A model generated the notes under the pieces. It was not told where the DNA came from, ran no database searches, and worked only from the letters and a program-made list of their open reading frames with translations. DNA of 64,000 nucleotides from an uncultured Jannaschia sp. (GTDB taxonomy: Bacteria > Pseudomonadota > Alphaproteobacteria > Rhodobacterales > Rhodobacteraceae). The DNA lies in contig CANLTZ010000008.1 of assembly GCA_947494145.1 (NCBI GenBank), positions 62,001-126,000 on the forward strand, given 5' to 3'. Numbering within the stretch: the first letter of the stretch is position 1; the number at the start of each line of letters is the position of its first letter. The translations under genes were made by a program, and so were the position numbers. Below, piece after piece: positions 8,327-17,429 of this stretch.

Positions 8327-9148
8327 TTAGCCCCCCAAGAATGATCTGCGGACCTCGTCATCCGCCAATAAATCCTTGCCTGATCCGGTATGCGCATTGC
8401 GCCCCTGAACCAGCACATAGCCGCGATCGGCGATTTCCAGCGCTTGGCGCGCATTCTGTTCCACCATCAAAATCGGAATACCAGTGCGGCTGACCTCGAT
8501 GATCCGATCAAACAGTTCATCCATGACGATGGGGCTGACCCCCGCCGTAGGCTCGTCCAGCATCAGGACCTTCGGCTTGGTCATCAGGGCGCGGCCCACG
8601 GCCACCTGCTGGCGTTGTCCGCCCGACAATTCGCCCGCAGCCTGGCGGCGCTTCTCTTTCAGGATCGGGAACAATTCATAGACCTGCTCCATCGTGTCCC
8701 GAAAATCGTCGCGCCGGATGAAGGCCCCCATCTCCAGGTTCTCCTCCACACTGAGCGAGGTGAAGATATTCGATGTCTGCGGCACAAACCCCATGCCCTG
8801 GGCCACACGGTCTTGGGGGCTGAGCGCGGTGATATCCTGCCCGTCCAGCCGGACCGACCCCTTTCGCAGGTTCAGCATCCCGAAGACAGCTTTCATGGCC
8901 GTGGACTTCCCCGCCCCATTGGGCCCCACGATCACGGCAATCTCGCCCGGATCCACTGCAATGGTACAATCGTGCAGAATGTCCGCACCACTGCCATAGC
9001 CCCCCGTCATGGTATCGCCCACCAGAAAGGCATGGGTCACATCGACCCGCGCCCCATCGGCCATCGCGCCCGACATCGTCCCACCCGCCTCCCGGGTGAT
9101 TGAGCGGTCCTTGTTCCCGCGGTCATCCTTGTAGGGGTCGTCACCCAT
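8327..9148 (-). CDS. livF: LivF, branched-chain amino acid ABC transporter ATP-binding protein
   Basis: 273 residues from ATG 9148, preceded by AAGGGGG that belongs to the edge of a dispersed repeat (9157-9207). A later ATG (about 9076) is possible. ABC ATPase motifs are complete: Walker A GPNGAGKST near residue 75, Q-loop VPQTSNIF, signature LSGGQRQQVAVGRAL, Walker B VLMLDEPTAG and the switch histidine region, here MVEQNA as usual in LivF. It couples ATP hydrolysis to import through LivHM together with LivG. The N-terminal 30 residues before VDVTHAF are longer than in typical LivF (about 235-240 residues) and could mean that translation really starts downstream. Confidence 0.92.
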   Translation of the reverse strand: MGDDPYKDDRGNKDRSITREAGGTMSGAMADGARVDVTHAFLVGDTMTGGYGSGADILHDCTIAVDPGEIAVIVGPNGAGKSTAMKAVFGMLNLRKGSVRLDGQDITALSPQDRVAQGMGFVPQTSNIFTSLSVEENLEMGAFIRRDDFRDTMEQVYELFPILKEKRRQAAGELSGGQRQQVAVGRALMTKPKVLMLDEPTAGVSPIVMDELFDRIIEVSRTGIPILMVEQNARQALEIADRGYVLVQGRNAHTGSGKDLLADDEVRRSFLGG

Positions 9149-9156
9149 GACCGGCC

Positions 9157-9207
9157 CCCTTCATCCTGGCAAAAATACTCCGGGGAGTTTGAGGGGCAGC
9201 GCCCCTC
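9157..9207. repeat. dispersed intergenic repeat, copy 1 (conserved box plus hairpin)
   Basis: A box reading CTTCATCCTGGCAAAAATAC followed by TCCGGGG, then a perfect hairpin: GAGGGGC (9191-9197), AGC loop, GCCCCTC (9201-9207). Related boxes occur at 30232-30275, 40861-40915, 52581-52618 and 57154-57199. On the minus strand the box ends in AGGATGAAGGGGG just before the LivF start and appears to supply its ribosome binding site. Confidence 0.75.
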
Positions 9208-9289
9208 ATCCCTGCCATCCAGCGCAAACGGCCAGGGCTTAGACCGTAGATTCCAGCCCACCGATCGGCATCCACGATATGCACGCCCC

Positions 9290-10069
9290 TCACGCCACCG
9301 CGCCCTTGTTTTTCAGCCCTGTGCCCAGATAGGCCTCGATGACCCGCTCATCTGCCTTGATCTCCGCCAAACTGCCTTCGGCCAGCACCTTGCCTTCCGC
9401 CATGCAGATGACCGGATCGCAGATTTTTCCAATGAAATCCATGTCATGCTCGATGACAACGAAGGTATAGTTGCGTTCCCTATTCAGCCGCAAAATAGCG
9501 TCCCCAATGGTGTTGAGCAGCGTGCGGTTCACGCCTGCGCCCACTTCGTCCAGAAACACAATCCGCGCATCCACCATCATAGTGCGCCCCAATTCGAGAA
9601 GCTTCTTCTGCCCTCCCGACAGGTTCCCCGCGCGCTCATCGGCCAGATGCGACACTGTCAGGAAGTCCAAGACCTCGTCGGCCTTGGCCGCCAACGCGCG
9701 TTCCTCTTCGGCGATGCGGCGACGTCCGAACCAAGCGTTCCAGAGCGTCTCACCTGATTGCGCCGCTGGCACCATCATCAGGTTTTCCCGTACCGTCATG
9801 GACGTAAATTCGTGCGCGATCTGAAATGTCCGCAAGAGCCCCTTGTGAAACAGGTCATGCGGCGCAAGCCCCGTGATGTCTTCGCCTGCCATGGTGACAT
9901 GGCCAGATGTCGGTTTAAGAACGCCCGCTATAACATTGAAAAGTGTTGTTTTCCCTGCGCCGTTTGGCCCGATCAGCCCGGTAATCGACCCCGGTTCGAT
10001 CTTTAACGACGCGCCATCGACGGCGCGGAAGCCACCGAAATGGCGATGCAGGTCATGGACCTCGATCAT
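9290..10069 (-). CDS. livG: LivG, branched-chain amino acid ABC transporter ATP-binding protein
   Basis: About 259 residues from ATG 10069, which has GGAG seven bases upstream; a GTG two codons earlier (10075) is too close to that site. Walker A GPNGAGKTT, Q-loop RTFQIAHEF, signature LSGGQKKLLELGR and the HDM switch (IEHDMDFIG) are all present and typical of LivG. Walker B is unusual: IVFLDEVGAGVN, where the common proline after DE is valine. The catalytic glutamate is retained, so activity is expected. It pairs with LivF as the heterodimeric motor of the importer. Confidence 0.93.
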   Translation of the reverse strand: MIEVHDLHRHFGGFRAVDGASLKIEPGSITGLIGPNGAGKTTLFNVIAGVLKPTSGHVTMAGEDITGLAPHDLFHKGLLRTFQIAHEFTSMTVRENLMMVPAAQSGETLWNAWFGRRRIAEEERALAAKADEVLDFLTVSHLADERAGNLSGGQKKLLELGRTMMVDARIVFLDEVGAGVNRTLLNTIGDAILRLNRERNYTFVVIEHDMDFIGKICDPVICMAEGKVLAEGSLAEIKADERVIEAYLGTGLKNKGAVA

Positions 10070-10090
10070 GGGCACGCTCCACCAGCGGAA

Positions 10091-10112
10091 TGACCCCGGA
10101 AAACCGGGGTCA
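10091..10112 (-). terminator. strong hairpin between livK and livG, probably mRNA-stabilising or partial terminator
   Basis: TGACCCCGG (10091-10099), loop of four A, CCGGGGTCA (10104-10112): nine perfect base pairs in the 66-base gap after livK. No U-run follows in the transcribed direction. Hairpins here commonly raise the yield of the binding protein relative to the membrane genes; that role is inferred. Confidence 0.6.
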
Positions 10113-10135
10113 TTCAGTGCGTTACAACGTGACGT

Positions 10136-11323
10136 TCAGCGATAATTCGCCGTCGTGATCTCGCCGCCATCGACGACGATCTCGCGGTAGTTGCCCGCCG
10201 ACTCACCGGGGCCGATCAGGTCCACGGCCGACGCGCCCACATAGTCGATGTCGCCGCCATCGGCGAGGATCTGCAGCGCTTTCGCCAGTTCGCCCGGGAA
10301 GATCTCCTCTCCCGGTGCGTTGGCCACATCCATGATGTGTTCCTTGTACTCCGCCGGGTCGGTGGACCCCGCAGCCTGCATGGCCAACATGATCAAGGCG
10401 GCCGCGTCATAGCTTTCTGGCGTAAACGGCGAGGTGCTGTCAAACGCATCCCCCACGATCTCGCTGAACGCCGCGACGCCGGGGCTGTCAGTGCCCGGGT
10501 GCTGGCCGGTAGAGCCGTCGATTTCGTCGCCGAAATTCTCCTGCAATTGCGCGCTGATCATCCCATCAGGGAAATGGAACGTATCGAACGCCCCCGAATC
10601 GAGCGCGGCCCGCACGATGCCCGACCCGCCCTGGTCGACATAGCCCGCAACGACCAGACGGTCACCGCCGGCGGCCGAGAGCGCACCGACCTCGGCGGAG
10701 TAATCGGCCTTGCCGTCTTCATGGGCGGCTGAGATCGTCACCGTCCCGCCAGCCTCTTCGAAGGCCGCCTGGAAGCTGTCCGCCAGCCCCTTGCCGTAAT
10801 CGTTGTTGGTGTAGGTCAATGCGACGTTGTCGATGCCCTGCTCCAACAAGATTTCCGTCATCACAACGCCTTGGCGGGCATCGGACGGCGCCGTGCGGAA
10901 GAACAGGCCATTGTCTTCGGCCGTCGACAGACCTGGCGACGTGGCCGAAGGCGACACCATCACCACGCCGTTCGCGAGGGCCACGTTGGCCAAGATCGCA
11001 CCCGTCACGCCCGAGCAATCGGCGCCCACGATGCCCACAACGCCGTCGCTGGTGATCAGACGTTCCGCCGCCGCCGTGGCTGCGCCCGCGTCGATACACG
11101 TGCTGTCTGCCCGGACCGGTTCAACGGCCACGCCATCAAGCAGCAGACCGCTTTCCGTCACTTCCGTCATCGCCAGCTCAGCGCCGTCGGCCATGGAAGG
11201 GGTGAGCGATTCAATCGGGCCTGTGAACCCCAGGATCAAACCCAACTTGACCGGGCTATGACCATCGGCAAAAGCCGCAGATGCGGCCAGCGTGGCGACA
11301 GATGCCATCAGAAACTTTTTCAT
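10136..11323 (-). CDS. livK: LivK-type periplasmic amino acid binding protein
   Basis: 395 residues from ATG 11323. A signal peptide (MKKFLMASVATLAASAAFADG) with likely cleavage after AFA is followed by the type I periplasmic binding fold of the Peripla_BP_6/leucine-binding family: VKLGLILGFTGP at the start, GADCSGVTGAIL and VMVSPSATSPGLS in the first lobe, NNDYGKGLADSFQAAFEEAGG, and the late TPESYDAAALIMLAMQAAG segment. It captures the amino acid in the periplasm and delivers it to LivHM. It is the first gene of the operon, so the promoter should lie in 11324-11412. Confidence 0.93.
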   Translation of the reverse strand: MKKFLMASVATLAASAAFADGHSPVKLGLILGFTGPIESLTPSMADGAELAMTEVTESGLLLDGVAVEPVRADSTCIDAGAATAAAERLITSDGVVGIVGADCSGVTGAILANVALANGVVMVSPSATSPGLSTAEDNGLFFRTAPSDARQGVVMTEILLEQGIDNVALTYTNNDYGKGLADSFQAAFEEAGGTVTISAAHEDGKADYSAEVGALSAAGGDRLVVAGYVDQGGSGIVRAALDSGAFDTFHFPDGMISAQLQENFGDEIDGSTGQHPGTDSPGVAAFSEIVGDAFDSTSPFTPESYDAAALIMLAMQAAGSTDPAEYKEHIMDVANAPGEEIFPGELAKALQILADGGDIDYVGASAVDLIGPGESAGNYREIVVDGGEITTANYR

Positions 11324-11412
11324 GTATTCTCTCCCTGTGCGGTGACCCTTGACCGGGCCTTGCCGCCAGAAACCCTAGACCGCGCGCAATGGCTTGAAAA
11401 GCCCGCTTCGCG

Positions 11413-12240
11413 TCAGAGCCGCACGCCCTTGCGCCCGGCCAGGTCACAGAAGAACTGCCAAGCCACGCGGCCAGACCGGCTGCCACGCGTGGCCTGCCAT
11501 TCGATGGCCTCACTGCGCAGTGTTTCCGCGTCGATGCTGACATCGTAGGCATCGCAATAGCCGCGGATCATCGCGAGATAGGCATCTTGGTCGCAAGCAT
11601 GGAAGCCAAGCCACAGGCCAAAACGGTCTGACAGCGACACCTTCTCCTCCACCGCCTCGGCGGGGTTGATGGCTGATGAGCGTTCATTCTCGATCATATC
11701 CCGCGGCATCAAATGGCGGCGATTCGAGGTGGCGTAGAAGATCACGTTATCGGGCCGCCCCTCGACCCCGCCATCGAGCACGGCTTTCAGGGATTTGTAG
11801 GCCGCATCGTCATGGCTGAAGCTCAGGTCGTCGCAATAAAGAACGAAGCGATGGGGCGCGTCGCGCAAGAGGTGCAGAAGCCGCCCCACCGTGTGGATAT
11901 CTTCGCGCTGAAGCTCCACCAGCTTGAGGTCGGTCGCTTCAAGCTCTCCGTGCACCGCTTTGACAAGGCTTGACTTTCCCATGCCTCTCGCGCCCCAAAG
12001 AAGGGCATTGTTCGCGGGCAGACCGTCCGCGAAACGGCGCGTGTTTGCCAACAGGGTATCCCGTGCCCGGTCGATGCCCACCAACAGGTTGAGCGAGGTC
12101 CGATTGACTTGCGGCACCGCCACTAACCGGTCCGGCACCGTATCCCAGACATAGGCCGAGGCCGTCCAATCGGGTGCAAGCGCAGGGGCGGGCGCGAGAC
12201 GGTCAAGGGCAGCGGCAATCCGGTCGAGCGGGTCGCTCAA
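11413..12240 (-). CDS. DUF815-family AAA+ ATPase
   Basis: 275 residues. The sequence carries LLWGARGMGKSSLVKAV (Walker A, around residue 85), FVLYCDDLSF as Walker B, and VIFYATSNRRHLMPRDM with a sensor-1 asparagine, followed by SDRFGLWLGFHACDQDAYL. This is the pattern of the DUF815 (YifB-unrelated) ATP-binding family, soluble P-loop proteins of unknown cellular role that are widespread in alphaproteobacteria. Its ATG overlaps the TatC stop by four bases (ATGA at 12237-12240), so it is the last gene of the tat transcription unit. No link to protein export is shown by the sequence itself. Confidence 0.88.
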   Translation of the reverse strand: MSDPLDRIAAALDRLAPAPALAPDWTASAYVWDTVPDRLVAVPQVNRTSLNLLVGIDRARDTLLANTRRFADGLPANNALLWGARGMGKSSLVKAVHGELEATDLKLVELQREDIHTVGRLLHLLRDAPHRFVLYCDDLSFSHDDAAYKSLKAVLDGGVEGRPDNVIFYATSNRRHLMPRDMIENERSSAINPAEAVEEKVSLSDRFGLWLGFHACDQDAYLAMIRGYCDAYDVSIDAETLRSEAIEWQATRGSRSGRVAWQFFCDLAGRKGVRL

Positions 12241-13097
12241 AGCGTCTCGTCCTCATCCAGCACGCCTTCTTCGCGCAACCGTTTGGTCCGACGCGCCTCG
12301 ACAAGCCGGACAAGCTGGATCGAGATCTCATAAAGCCCGTAGACCACCACGAACAAAATGACCTGCGTGATCACATCGGGCGGTGTGACCAGCGCGGCCA
12401 TCACGAGGATGCCGACAACGGCATATTTGCGCACATTGCCCAGCCCCTCGGCGGACACCAAACCCGCCAGGCCCATCAAGGTCAAAAGCACGGGAAGTTG
12501 GAAGCACAGGCCGAAGGCGAAGATAAATTTCAAAGACAGATCAAGGGATTCCCGCACCGATCCCAGGAAAACCGTTCGAAGTTCTTCGTTCTCGATCTCC
12601 GCCGCGGGCTCCGACCCGGACAATATATTCACCAGCGCCGGTATCGCGTCCGAAAAGCCGATGAAAAAGTTCATGGCCAGAGGAGTGACCACATAATGGG
12701 CGAAGGCGGCGCCCAGCAGAAACAACAGTGGCGACGCAAAGATGAACGGCAAAAAGGCGTTCTTTTCGGTCTTATACAGCCCCGGCGCCACAAATCGCCA
12801 AAGCTGATGGGCAATCACGGGGAAACTAAGGCCCAAGCCGAAGATTACCGAGATGCGGATCAAGACGAAGAACTTTTCCTGCGGTGCCGTGAAGATCAGC
12901 TGCGGGTTCTCACCCCGCGCGCGCAGCACATCGGCGATGGGTTCCGCCAGGAAGTTCAGGATCGGCTCCGCCACGACGAAACAGGCGATCATCGCAATCA
13001 AGAACGCGATAACGGCGCGGATCAACCGTGTGCGCAACTCCGCCAGATGTTCGATCAGCGGGGCGGAGCTGTCTTCGATTTCGTCTTGGGCGCTCAT
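12237..13097 (-). CDS. tatC: TatC, twin-arginine translocase receptor subunit
   Basis: 286 residues with six hydrophobic segments. SAPLIEHLAELRTRLIRA at the N-terminus contains the conserved HLxELRxR motif that helps bind the twin-arginine signal; FxxPGLYKTEK (here RFVAPGLYKTEK) and FxxxFGLCFQLPVLL are also hallmark segments. It recognises folded substrates with RR signal peptides and recruits TatA. Length is somewhat longer than E. coli TatC (258), mostly through the C-terminal RRTKRLREEGVLDEDETL tail and a loop near residue 130. The start overlaps the TatB stop. Confidence 0.95.
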   Translation of the reverse strand: MSAQDEIEDSSAPLIEHLAELRTRLIRAVIAFLIAMIACFVVAEPILNFLAEPIADVLRARGENPQLIFTAPQEKFFVLIRISVIFGLGLSFPVIAHQLWRFVAPGLYKTEKNAFLPFIFASPLLFLLGAAFAHYVVTPLAMNFFIGFSDAIPALVNILSGSEPAAEIENEELRTVFLGSVRESLDLSLKFIFAFGLCFQLPVLLTLMGLAGLVSAEGLGNVRKYAVVGILVMAALVTPPDVITQVILFVVVYGLYEISIQLVRLVEARRTKRLREEGVLDEDETL

Positions 13098-13516
13098 TTC
13101 TCCACCTCGGCGGTGGGGGTCGGCGCCGACGCCGCGGGTTCTGCCGGCGCAGGCGCAGGCGCGGCGGGGTCCGGCTTCGCCTGGGGCGCCTTATAGGGAC
13201 CGGGCTTTGTGCGAGGCGCGGCGCTGCCATCGGCTTCATCGGGCGTCCAGGCCGTTAGGTCGCCGGTGGCATCTTTCAGCGCATCCATGCCGTATTGCTT
13301 GGGGTTGGCGATCTTGCGCAGATCGTCCTTCATCTCATTGACGCCCGACTCATCGGCAGCTTGATTCATAGCATTCTGAAATTCGCGCGCCATGCGCCGG
13401 GCCTTGCCGGTGAATTCCCCCAAGGCACGGAACATTTTGGGCAGATCCTTGGGCCCGACAACGATCAGGGCGACGATGCCAATGACGAGCAGCTCGCTCC
13501 AACCGATATCCAGCAT
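13094..13516 (-). CDS. tatB: TatB, twin-arginine translocase subunit
   Basis: 140 residues. The N-terminal helix MLDIGWSELLVIGIVALIVVGPKDLP followed by an amphipathic helix (MFRALGEFTGKARRMAREFQNAM) is diagnostic of TatB, with the conserved glutamate in SELL and the GPKDLP hinge. The second half is rich in proline and alanine and probably disordered. It forms the receptor complex with TatC. The gene lies between tatA (27 bases upstream) and tatC (overlapping stop/start). Confidence 0.94.
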   Translation of the reverse strand: MLDIGWSELLVIGIVALIVVGPKDLPKMFRALGEFTGKARRMAREFQNAMNQAADESGVNEMKDDLRKIANPKQYGMDALKDATGDLTAWTPDEADGSAAPRTKPGPYKAPQAKPDPAAPAPAPAEPAASAPTPTAEVEK

Positions 13517-13543
13517 GGGCTGCCTCCGAAGCCTGACCTGTCG

Positions 13544-13777
13544 TCAGACCTTTTCCTTGTCCGACTCGGGCGTAACGTCGCGGGCGACGGCGTCGTCGGC
13601 TGCGATGGCCGCGTCATCCTTCATTTCGTCCTCGGACCCGTCCTTGACGCCTTTCTTGAAGGCCGTAATCCCCTTGCCGACTTCGCCCATCAGCGACGAA
13701 ATCTTGCCGCGGCCAAACAGCACCAGCACCACGACGGCAATGAGAAGAAGGCCCGGAAGGCCGATATTGTTGAGCAT
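13544..13777 (-). CDS. tatA: TatA, twin-arginine translocase pore subunit
   Basis: 77 residues. One N-terminal membrane helix ([17 protein letters not shown]), the conserved [23 protein letters not shown] hinge and amphipathic helix, then an acidic tail. These features separate TatA from TatB. Many copies assemble to make the transport path. It is the first gene of tatABC; a promoter is expected in 13778-13850. Confidence 0.94.
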   Translation of the reverse strand: MLNNIGLPGLLLIAVVVLVLFGRGKISSLMGEVGKGITAFKKGVKDGSEDEMKDDAAIAADDAVARDVTPESDKEKV

Positions 13778-13854
13778 CTCGTGTCTCCCTGAAGCGACCG
13801 ACGCGCGGTCGATATCATCCTGTCTCCCTCTATCTACGCGTCGAGGGCGACAGA

Positions 13855-13889
13855 TAAAAGAACCCCCGCGGACATTTGCGCCCGCAGGG
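13855..13889 (-). terminator. rho-independent terminator after the NlpD-like gene
   Basis: In the minus direction CCCTGCGG pairs with CCGCGGGG (13889-13882 with 13871-13864, one G-U pair) around a ten-base loop, followed by GTTCTTTTATC. It closes the surE-pcm-nlpD unit before tatA. Confidence 0.6.
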
Positions 13890-13896
13890 CCCGGCC

Positions 13897-15069
13897 TTAC
13901 TGCAAGAATTCTGCCGGGTTTACAGCGTCGAAGCCGCGCCGGACCTCGAAATGCAGGAAGCTCGGGTCGCCCCCGCCGACGCTGGCGATGCGCTGGCCGG
14001 CGGTGACCGTGTCGCCCTTTTCGACCTGGATGTCCTTGATGTTGGCGTAAACCGTCAGCAGGCCACCTTCGTGACGTAACACCAAGATCGGCACTTGGTC
14101 GGTGTCGCGGGTAATGGCCGCCACCGTGCCGGACCCCGCGGCACTGACCGCGGAGCCTTCGGCTGCGCGGTAGTCGATGCCTTCATTGCGCGCCGAAAAG
14201 GGTCGCAGCACTTCGCCCTGTACGGGGCGGCGCAGGGCCGACGTTGGCGCGTCGGATGCAGGTGTGGCCACCACAGGCTCCGGCTCGGGCGCTTCGGAGG
14301 CTTCGGTGCGGAATTGATCGAGATTGGGGCTTTCTGGCAGCGTGACCGATTCCACCGTTTCCGGCAGGGCCGAACTGGCCGACGGCGGCAGAGGCGTGGC
14401 CGTCCCCTCGCCCGGGATCGGGGTCGCAAGCTGTTGGGCGCCGTCATTGCCGATCACCAACGGGATAAGCAGAAACTGCCCTTCGCGCACCGCCAGATCG
14501 GGGCCCAGTCCGTTCCATTCCGCCAGGCTGGACGGGCTCACGCCGTAAAGGCGCGCGATGGAAAAGGCCGTCTCGCCTCGGGCCACTTGGTGGCGTACGG
14601 GCTCCGTCCCGCCCTGGAGGGCGCCCACTGGCGGGGCGGCGCGCCCGCCCACGCGGTCCAAAGCGGCGCCTGCGATGCTGGTGATGTCGGGCCGCGTCGC
14701 CTGGGCACCCGGCACCGGGCTGACCCGGCGCGGCAGGGCCAGCACGGCATTGGCGTTGAGCGTGTCGCCCGGCTCTAACCCGTTGAACGCGGCCAATTCG
14801 CCTGCGGGAAAGTTGATCCGGCCCGCCACGTCCGACACCGTGTCACCGCGCCGGGCCACCACCACCTGATAATTCGGATAGGTGATCAGCCCCAGATCAT
14901 CGGGGGCCGGACGCTCCGCCGAAGCCTGCGATACCGCATTCGATGTGTTGAGCGATGTATCCCCGCGCCGCAGGTCCAAATCAAACCCGCCGCCCGGCTG
15001 ACACCCGGTCAGCAAAGCCGCCCCCACCAAAACTCCCGCCATGCGGGTTAACCTGCCTGTCCCGGACAT
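13897..15069 (-). CDS. NlpD-like lipoprotein with two LysM domains and a degenerate M23 (LytM) domain
   Basis: 390 residues. A signal peptide ends in the lipobox LLTGC (cysteine about residue 23), so it should be lipid-anchored. Two LysM peptidoglycan-binding modules follow ([19 protein letters not shown] near 65 and [19 protein letters not shown] near 155), then a proline/serine-rich linker and a C-terminal LytM fold. The metal-binding residues of active M23 endopeptidases are missing: the HxGxD motif reads NEGID and the final HxH reads FLHFE. That is the NlpD/EnvC pattern, where the domain activates amidases rather than cutting peptidoglycan. Position after surE and pcm matches the nlpD neighbourhood of other proteobacteria. 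Confidence 0.88.
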   Translation of the reverse strand: MSGTGRLTRMAGVLVGAALLTGCQPGGGFDLDLRRGDTSLNTSNAVSQASAERPAPDDLGLITYPNYQVVVARRGDTVSDVAGRINFPAGELAAFNGLEPGDTLNANAVLALPRRVSPVPGAQATRPDITSIAGAALDRVGGRAAPPVGALQGGTEPVRHQVARGETAFSIARLYGVSPSSLAEWNGLGPDLAVREGQFLLIPLVIGNDGAQQLATPIPGEGTATPLPPSASSALPETVESVTLPESPNLDQFRTEASEAPEPEPVVATPASDAPTSALRRPVQGEVLRPFSARNEGIDYRAAEGSAVSAAGSGTVAAITRDTDQVPILVLRHEGGLLTVYANIKDIQVEKGDTVTAGQRIASVGGGDPSFLHFEVRRGFDAVNPAEFLQ

Positions 15070-15105
15070 GCGTCCCTCCGTCCTGCCCTTGGGGTGCCAC
15101 GCGCT

Positions 15106-15741
15106 TCAGTCGTGTTCCACCCCTTCCACCAGCGGCACGAAGCGCACCGGCGAAAGTTCCTCGTAATCGTATCCATCCGCCCCACGGGTGACCTTGATCA
15201 GCGTCTGAACATGATCACTGACACCCACCGGCACCACCATGCTACCGCCTTCGCGCAATTGTGCCAACAGGGGGCCCGGCGGGTCTTCGGCGGCGGCGGT
15301 CACAAGGATGCGGTCGAAGGGCGCCTGTTCGGGTAGTCCGAAGCTGCCATCACCGGTGATCTGGGTGATGTTGGTCAGCCCCAGACCTGCATGAATGTCG
15401 CGCGCCTGACGCGCCAAGGCCCGGTGGCGTTCCACGGTGTAGACCCGGCGCGCCAGCTTCGACAGGATCGCGGCCTGATAGCCGGTGCCCGTCCCCACCT
15501 CTAGCACCTTGTCGCGGGGCTGGATGTCCAGCGCTTGGGTCATGAGCCCCACGATCGAGGGCTGGCTGATCGTCTGGCCAGCCGCGATGGGCAGAGGCAC
15601 GTCCTCATAGGCGCGAGCCGCGAAAGTGTCTGACAGGAAAGCCGCCCGATCCACCTGCTCGATCGCTGTCAGCACCCGGGTGTCGAGAACCCCGCGCGTG
15701 CGCACAGCCACCAGAAGCCGCATCGTGTTTTCGGGCGTCAC
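15106..15741 (-). CDS. pcm: protein-L-isoaspartate O-methyltransferase
   Basis: 211 residues from a GTG at 15741, six bases after the SurE stop (an ATG at 15723 is an alternative). The enzyme methylates L-isoaspartyl residues of aged proteins using SAM, starting their repair. The family pattern is clear: [28 protein letters not shown], then the SAM motif [45 protein letters not shown], and GGSMVVPVG. Length is standard. Part of surE-pcm-nlpD. Confidence 0.94.
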   Translation of the reverse strand: MTPENTMRLLVAVRTRGVLDTRVLTAIEQVDRAAFLSDTFAARAYEDVPLPIAAGQTISQPSIVGLMTQALDIQPRDKVLEVGTGTGYQAAILSKLARRVYTVERHRALARQARDIHAGLGLTNITQITGDGSFGLPEQAPFDRILVTAAAEDPPGPLLAQLREGGSMVVPVGVSDHVQTLIKVTRGADGYDYEELSPVRFVPLVEGVEHD

Positions 15742-15747
15742 GCCGCC

Positions 15748-16542
15748 CTACCCGTCGTAGGCGTCGAGCACGCCGCGGAGTGTGTCGAGCGTGCCGTGAT
15801 CCGTCAGATCGCAGCGCATGGGCGTGACCGAAATCCAGTCGTCCACATTTGCGCGCACATCGGTGCCGGGCGCCGTCGCCTCGCCTTGGGCGGAGCCCTT
15901 GATCCAGAGGTATTTGCGCCCAGACGGGGCCGTTTGCGGGGCCACGCCCATGCGCCCATCGCCGCGATAGCCCTGGGCAACGGCGGCGACGCCCTGGACA
16001 TGCTGCGCTTCGCAAGGCGGAAAGTTGACGTTGTAGAACAGCTTATAGGCATCGCCGCCCCAGGGCGCTTCCGCTTCCAACCGGCGCACGACGTCGGCAC
16101 CATGGTTGGCCGCAGCCTCGAATGGGTTGTCGATATCGACGTTCTTGGGCCCGTAGAATTGCGACAGGGCAATCCCGCGCACGCCTTGCAACGCGGCCTC
16201 CATCGCGGCGCCAATCGTGCCGGAATAGACCGTGTTCTCGCCCGCATTGTTGCCGCGATTGACGCCAGACAGGACCAGGTCCACCTCGCCCTTCACCAGC
16301 TCACCCAAGCCCGCCAGCACGCAATCGGCGGGTGAGCCTTCCAGCGCGAAGCGCCGCGGATCAAGCTGGGAAATCATCGAGGGTTTCACATAGTTGATGC
16401 AATGGCCCACGCCCGATTGCTCAAAGGCGGGGGCGATGATCCAGACCTCGCCGCCGGGGCCGGCCACTTCATGGGCGATGGCCTCCAAAATCTTAAGACC
16501 CGGCGCGCCGATGCCGTCATCGTTGGTAATCATGATCCGCAT
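15748..16542 (-). CDS. surE: SurE, 5'/3'-nucleotidase
   Basis: 264 residues from ATG 16542 with AGGCATCCCCT upstream. SurE removes phosphate from nucleoside 5'- and 3'-monophosphates and needs a divalent metal. The metal site TNDDG (residues 6-10), SGVNRGNNAGENTVYSGTIGAAMEA and the late SVTPMRCDLTDHGTLD segment are all conserved. It is the first gene of the stationary-phase-associated surE-pcm-nlpD set. Confidence 0.95.
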   Translation of the reverse strand: MRIMITNDDGIGAPGLKILEAIAHEVAGPGGEVWIIAPAFEQSGVGHCINYVKPSMISQLDPRRFALEGSPADCVLAGLGELVKGEVDLVLSGVNRGNNAGENTVYSGTIGAAMEAALQGVRGIALSQFYGPKNVDIDNPFEAAANHGADVVRRLEAEAPWGGDAYKLFYNVNFPPCEAQHVQGVAAVAQGYRGDGRMGVAPQTAPSGRKYLWIKGSAQGEATAPGTDVRANVDDWISVTPMRCDLTDHGTLDTLRGVLDAYDG

Positions 16543-16588
16543 AGGGGATGCCTCCGCTCGCCTTTCCTGGACCTGTAGGCGGCGCGGG

Positions 16589-17374
16589 TCAGGGCGTCCA
16601 GCGGGGCGGGCGCTTTTCGATAAAGGCCTGTATCCCTTCCGCCGTGTCGTCTTGAGCTAGGTTTTCCACCATGGCGTCGCGGGTCAGGGCATAGGCATCG
16701 TCCAGGGGCCGCTCCGCTTGGGCATAGAAGGCGCCTTTGCCAATGCGCACCGCCACCGCCAGCTTGGCGGCCACGGTGTCGGCCAGCGCGCGGGTTTCGT
16801 CGGCCAGCCGATCCGCATGAACGGCGCGGTTGATCAACCCGATCTCAGCGGCCCGTTGGGCGGACAGGAAGGCGCCTGTCGTCAACATCTCCATGGCGTG
16901 TTTGCGCGGCACGTTGCGCGACAAAGCCACCATCGGGGTGGAACAAAACAGCCCGATATCCACGCCATTCACCCCAAACCGCGCATCATCGGCGGCGATG
17001 GCCATGTCGCAGGTGGCTACAAGCTGACAGCCCGCCGCGGTGGCCAGGCCGTGGACTTGGGCAATGACCGGCTGGGGCAGATCGCGGATGGCGGCCATGG
17101 TGGCCGTGCACCTGTCAAAAAGGTCCGCATAGGCGGCGCGCCCGCCATCTTGGGCCTGGCGCAGCGCCTGCATCTCACGCAGGTTGTGGCCCGCGCAAAA
17201 AGCCCGGCCCTCGGCGCGCAGGATGACCACATGTGCGCCGGAGGCGGCGATGGACGTGAGTTCTTCGGTCAGCCGCGCCAGCATCGCGTCCGACAGCGCG
17301 TTGAGCGTGCCGGGATCGTTCAGCGTCAGCGTCGTGACTGGGCCATCATCGTCGCGCAGCAGGATATCGGACAT
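16589..17374 (-). CDS. enoyl-CoA hydratase/isomerase family protein (crotonase fold)
   Basis: 261 residues. Crotonase features: GRAFCAGHNLREM (first oxyanion-hole strand), HGLATAAGCQLVATCDMAIAADDARFGVNGVDIGLFCSTPMVALSR, and the C-terminal helix ending FIEKRPPRWTP. The two glutamates used for hydration in classical enoyl-CoA hydratase are not evident at the usual sites, and the GLFCST segment resembles the ECHDC3-like branch, so the true reaction is uncertain. The gene is divergent from a PaaI-type thioesterase, 55 bases away, and both could act on acyl-CoAs. Confidence 0.85.
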   Translation of the reverse strand: MSDILLRDDDGPVTTLTLNDPGTLNALSDAMLARLTEELTSIAASGAHVVILRAEGRAFCAGHNLREMQALRQAQDGGRAAYADLFDRCTATMAAIRDLPQPVIAQVHGLATAAGCQLVATCDMAIAADDARFGVNGVDIGLFCSTPMVALSRNVPRKHAMEMLTTGAFLSAQRAAEIGLINRAVHADRLADETRALADTVAAKLAVAVRIGKGAFYAQAERPLDDAYALTRDAMVENLAQDDTAEGIQAFIEKRPPRWTP

Positions 17375-17429
17375 TTGCCATCCCCTCTCGTGTCGCTACC
17401 AAGGGTGCGAAGCATCGAAAGGGTTTGCA

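Noticed and set aside
12174-13196. 340-codon open frame on the plus strand
   Set aside because: Antisense to tatC and parts of tatB; the Tat proteins are clear on the other strand.
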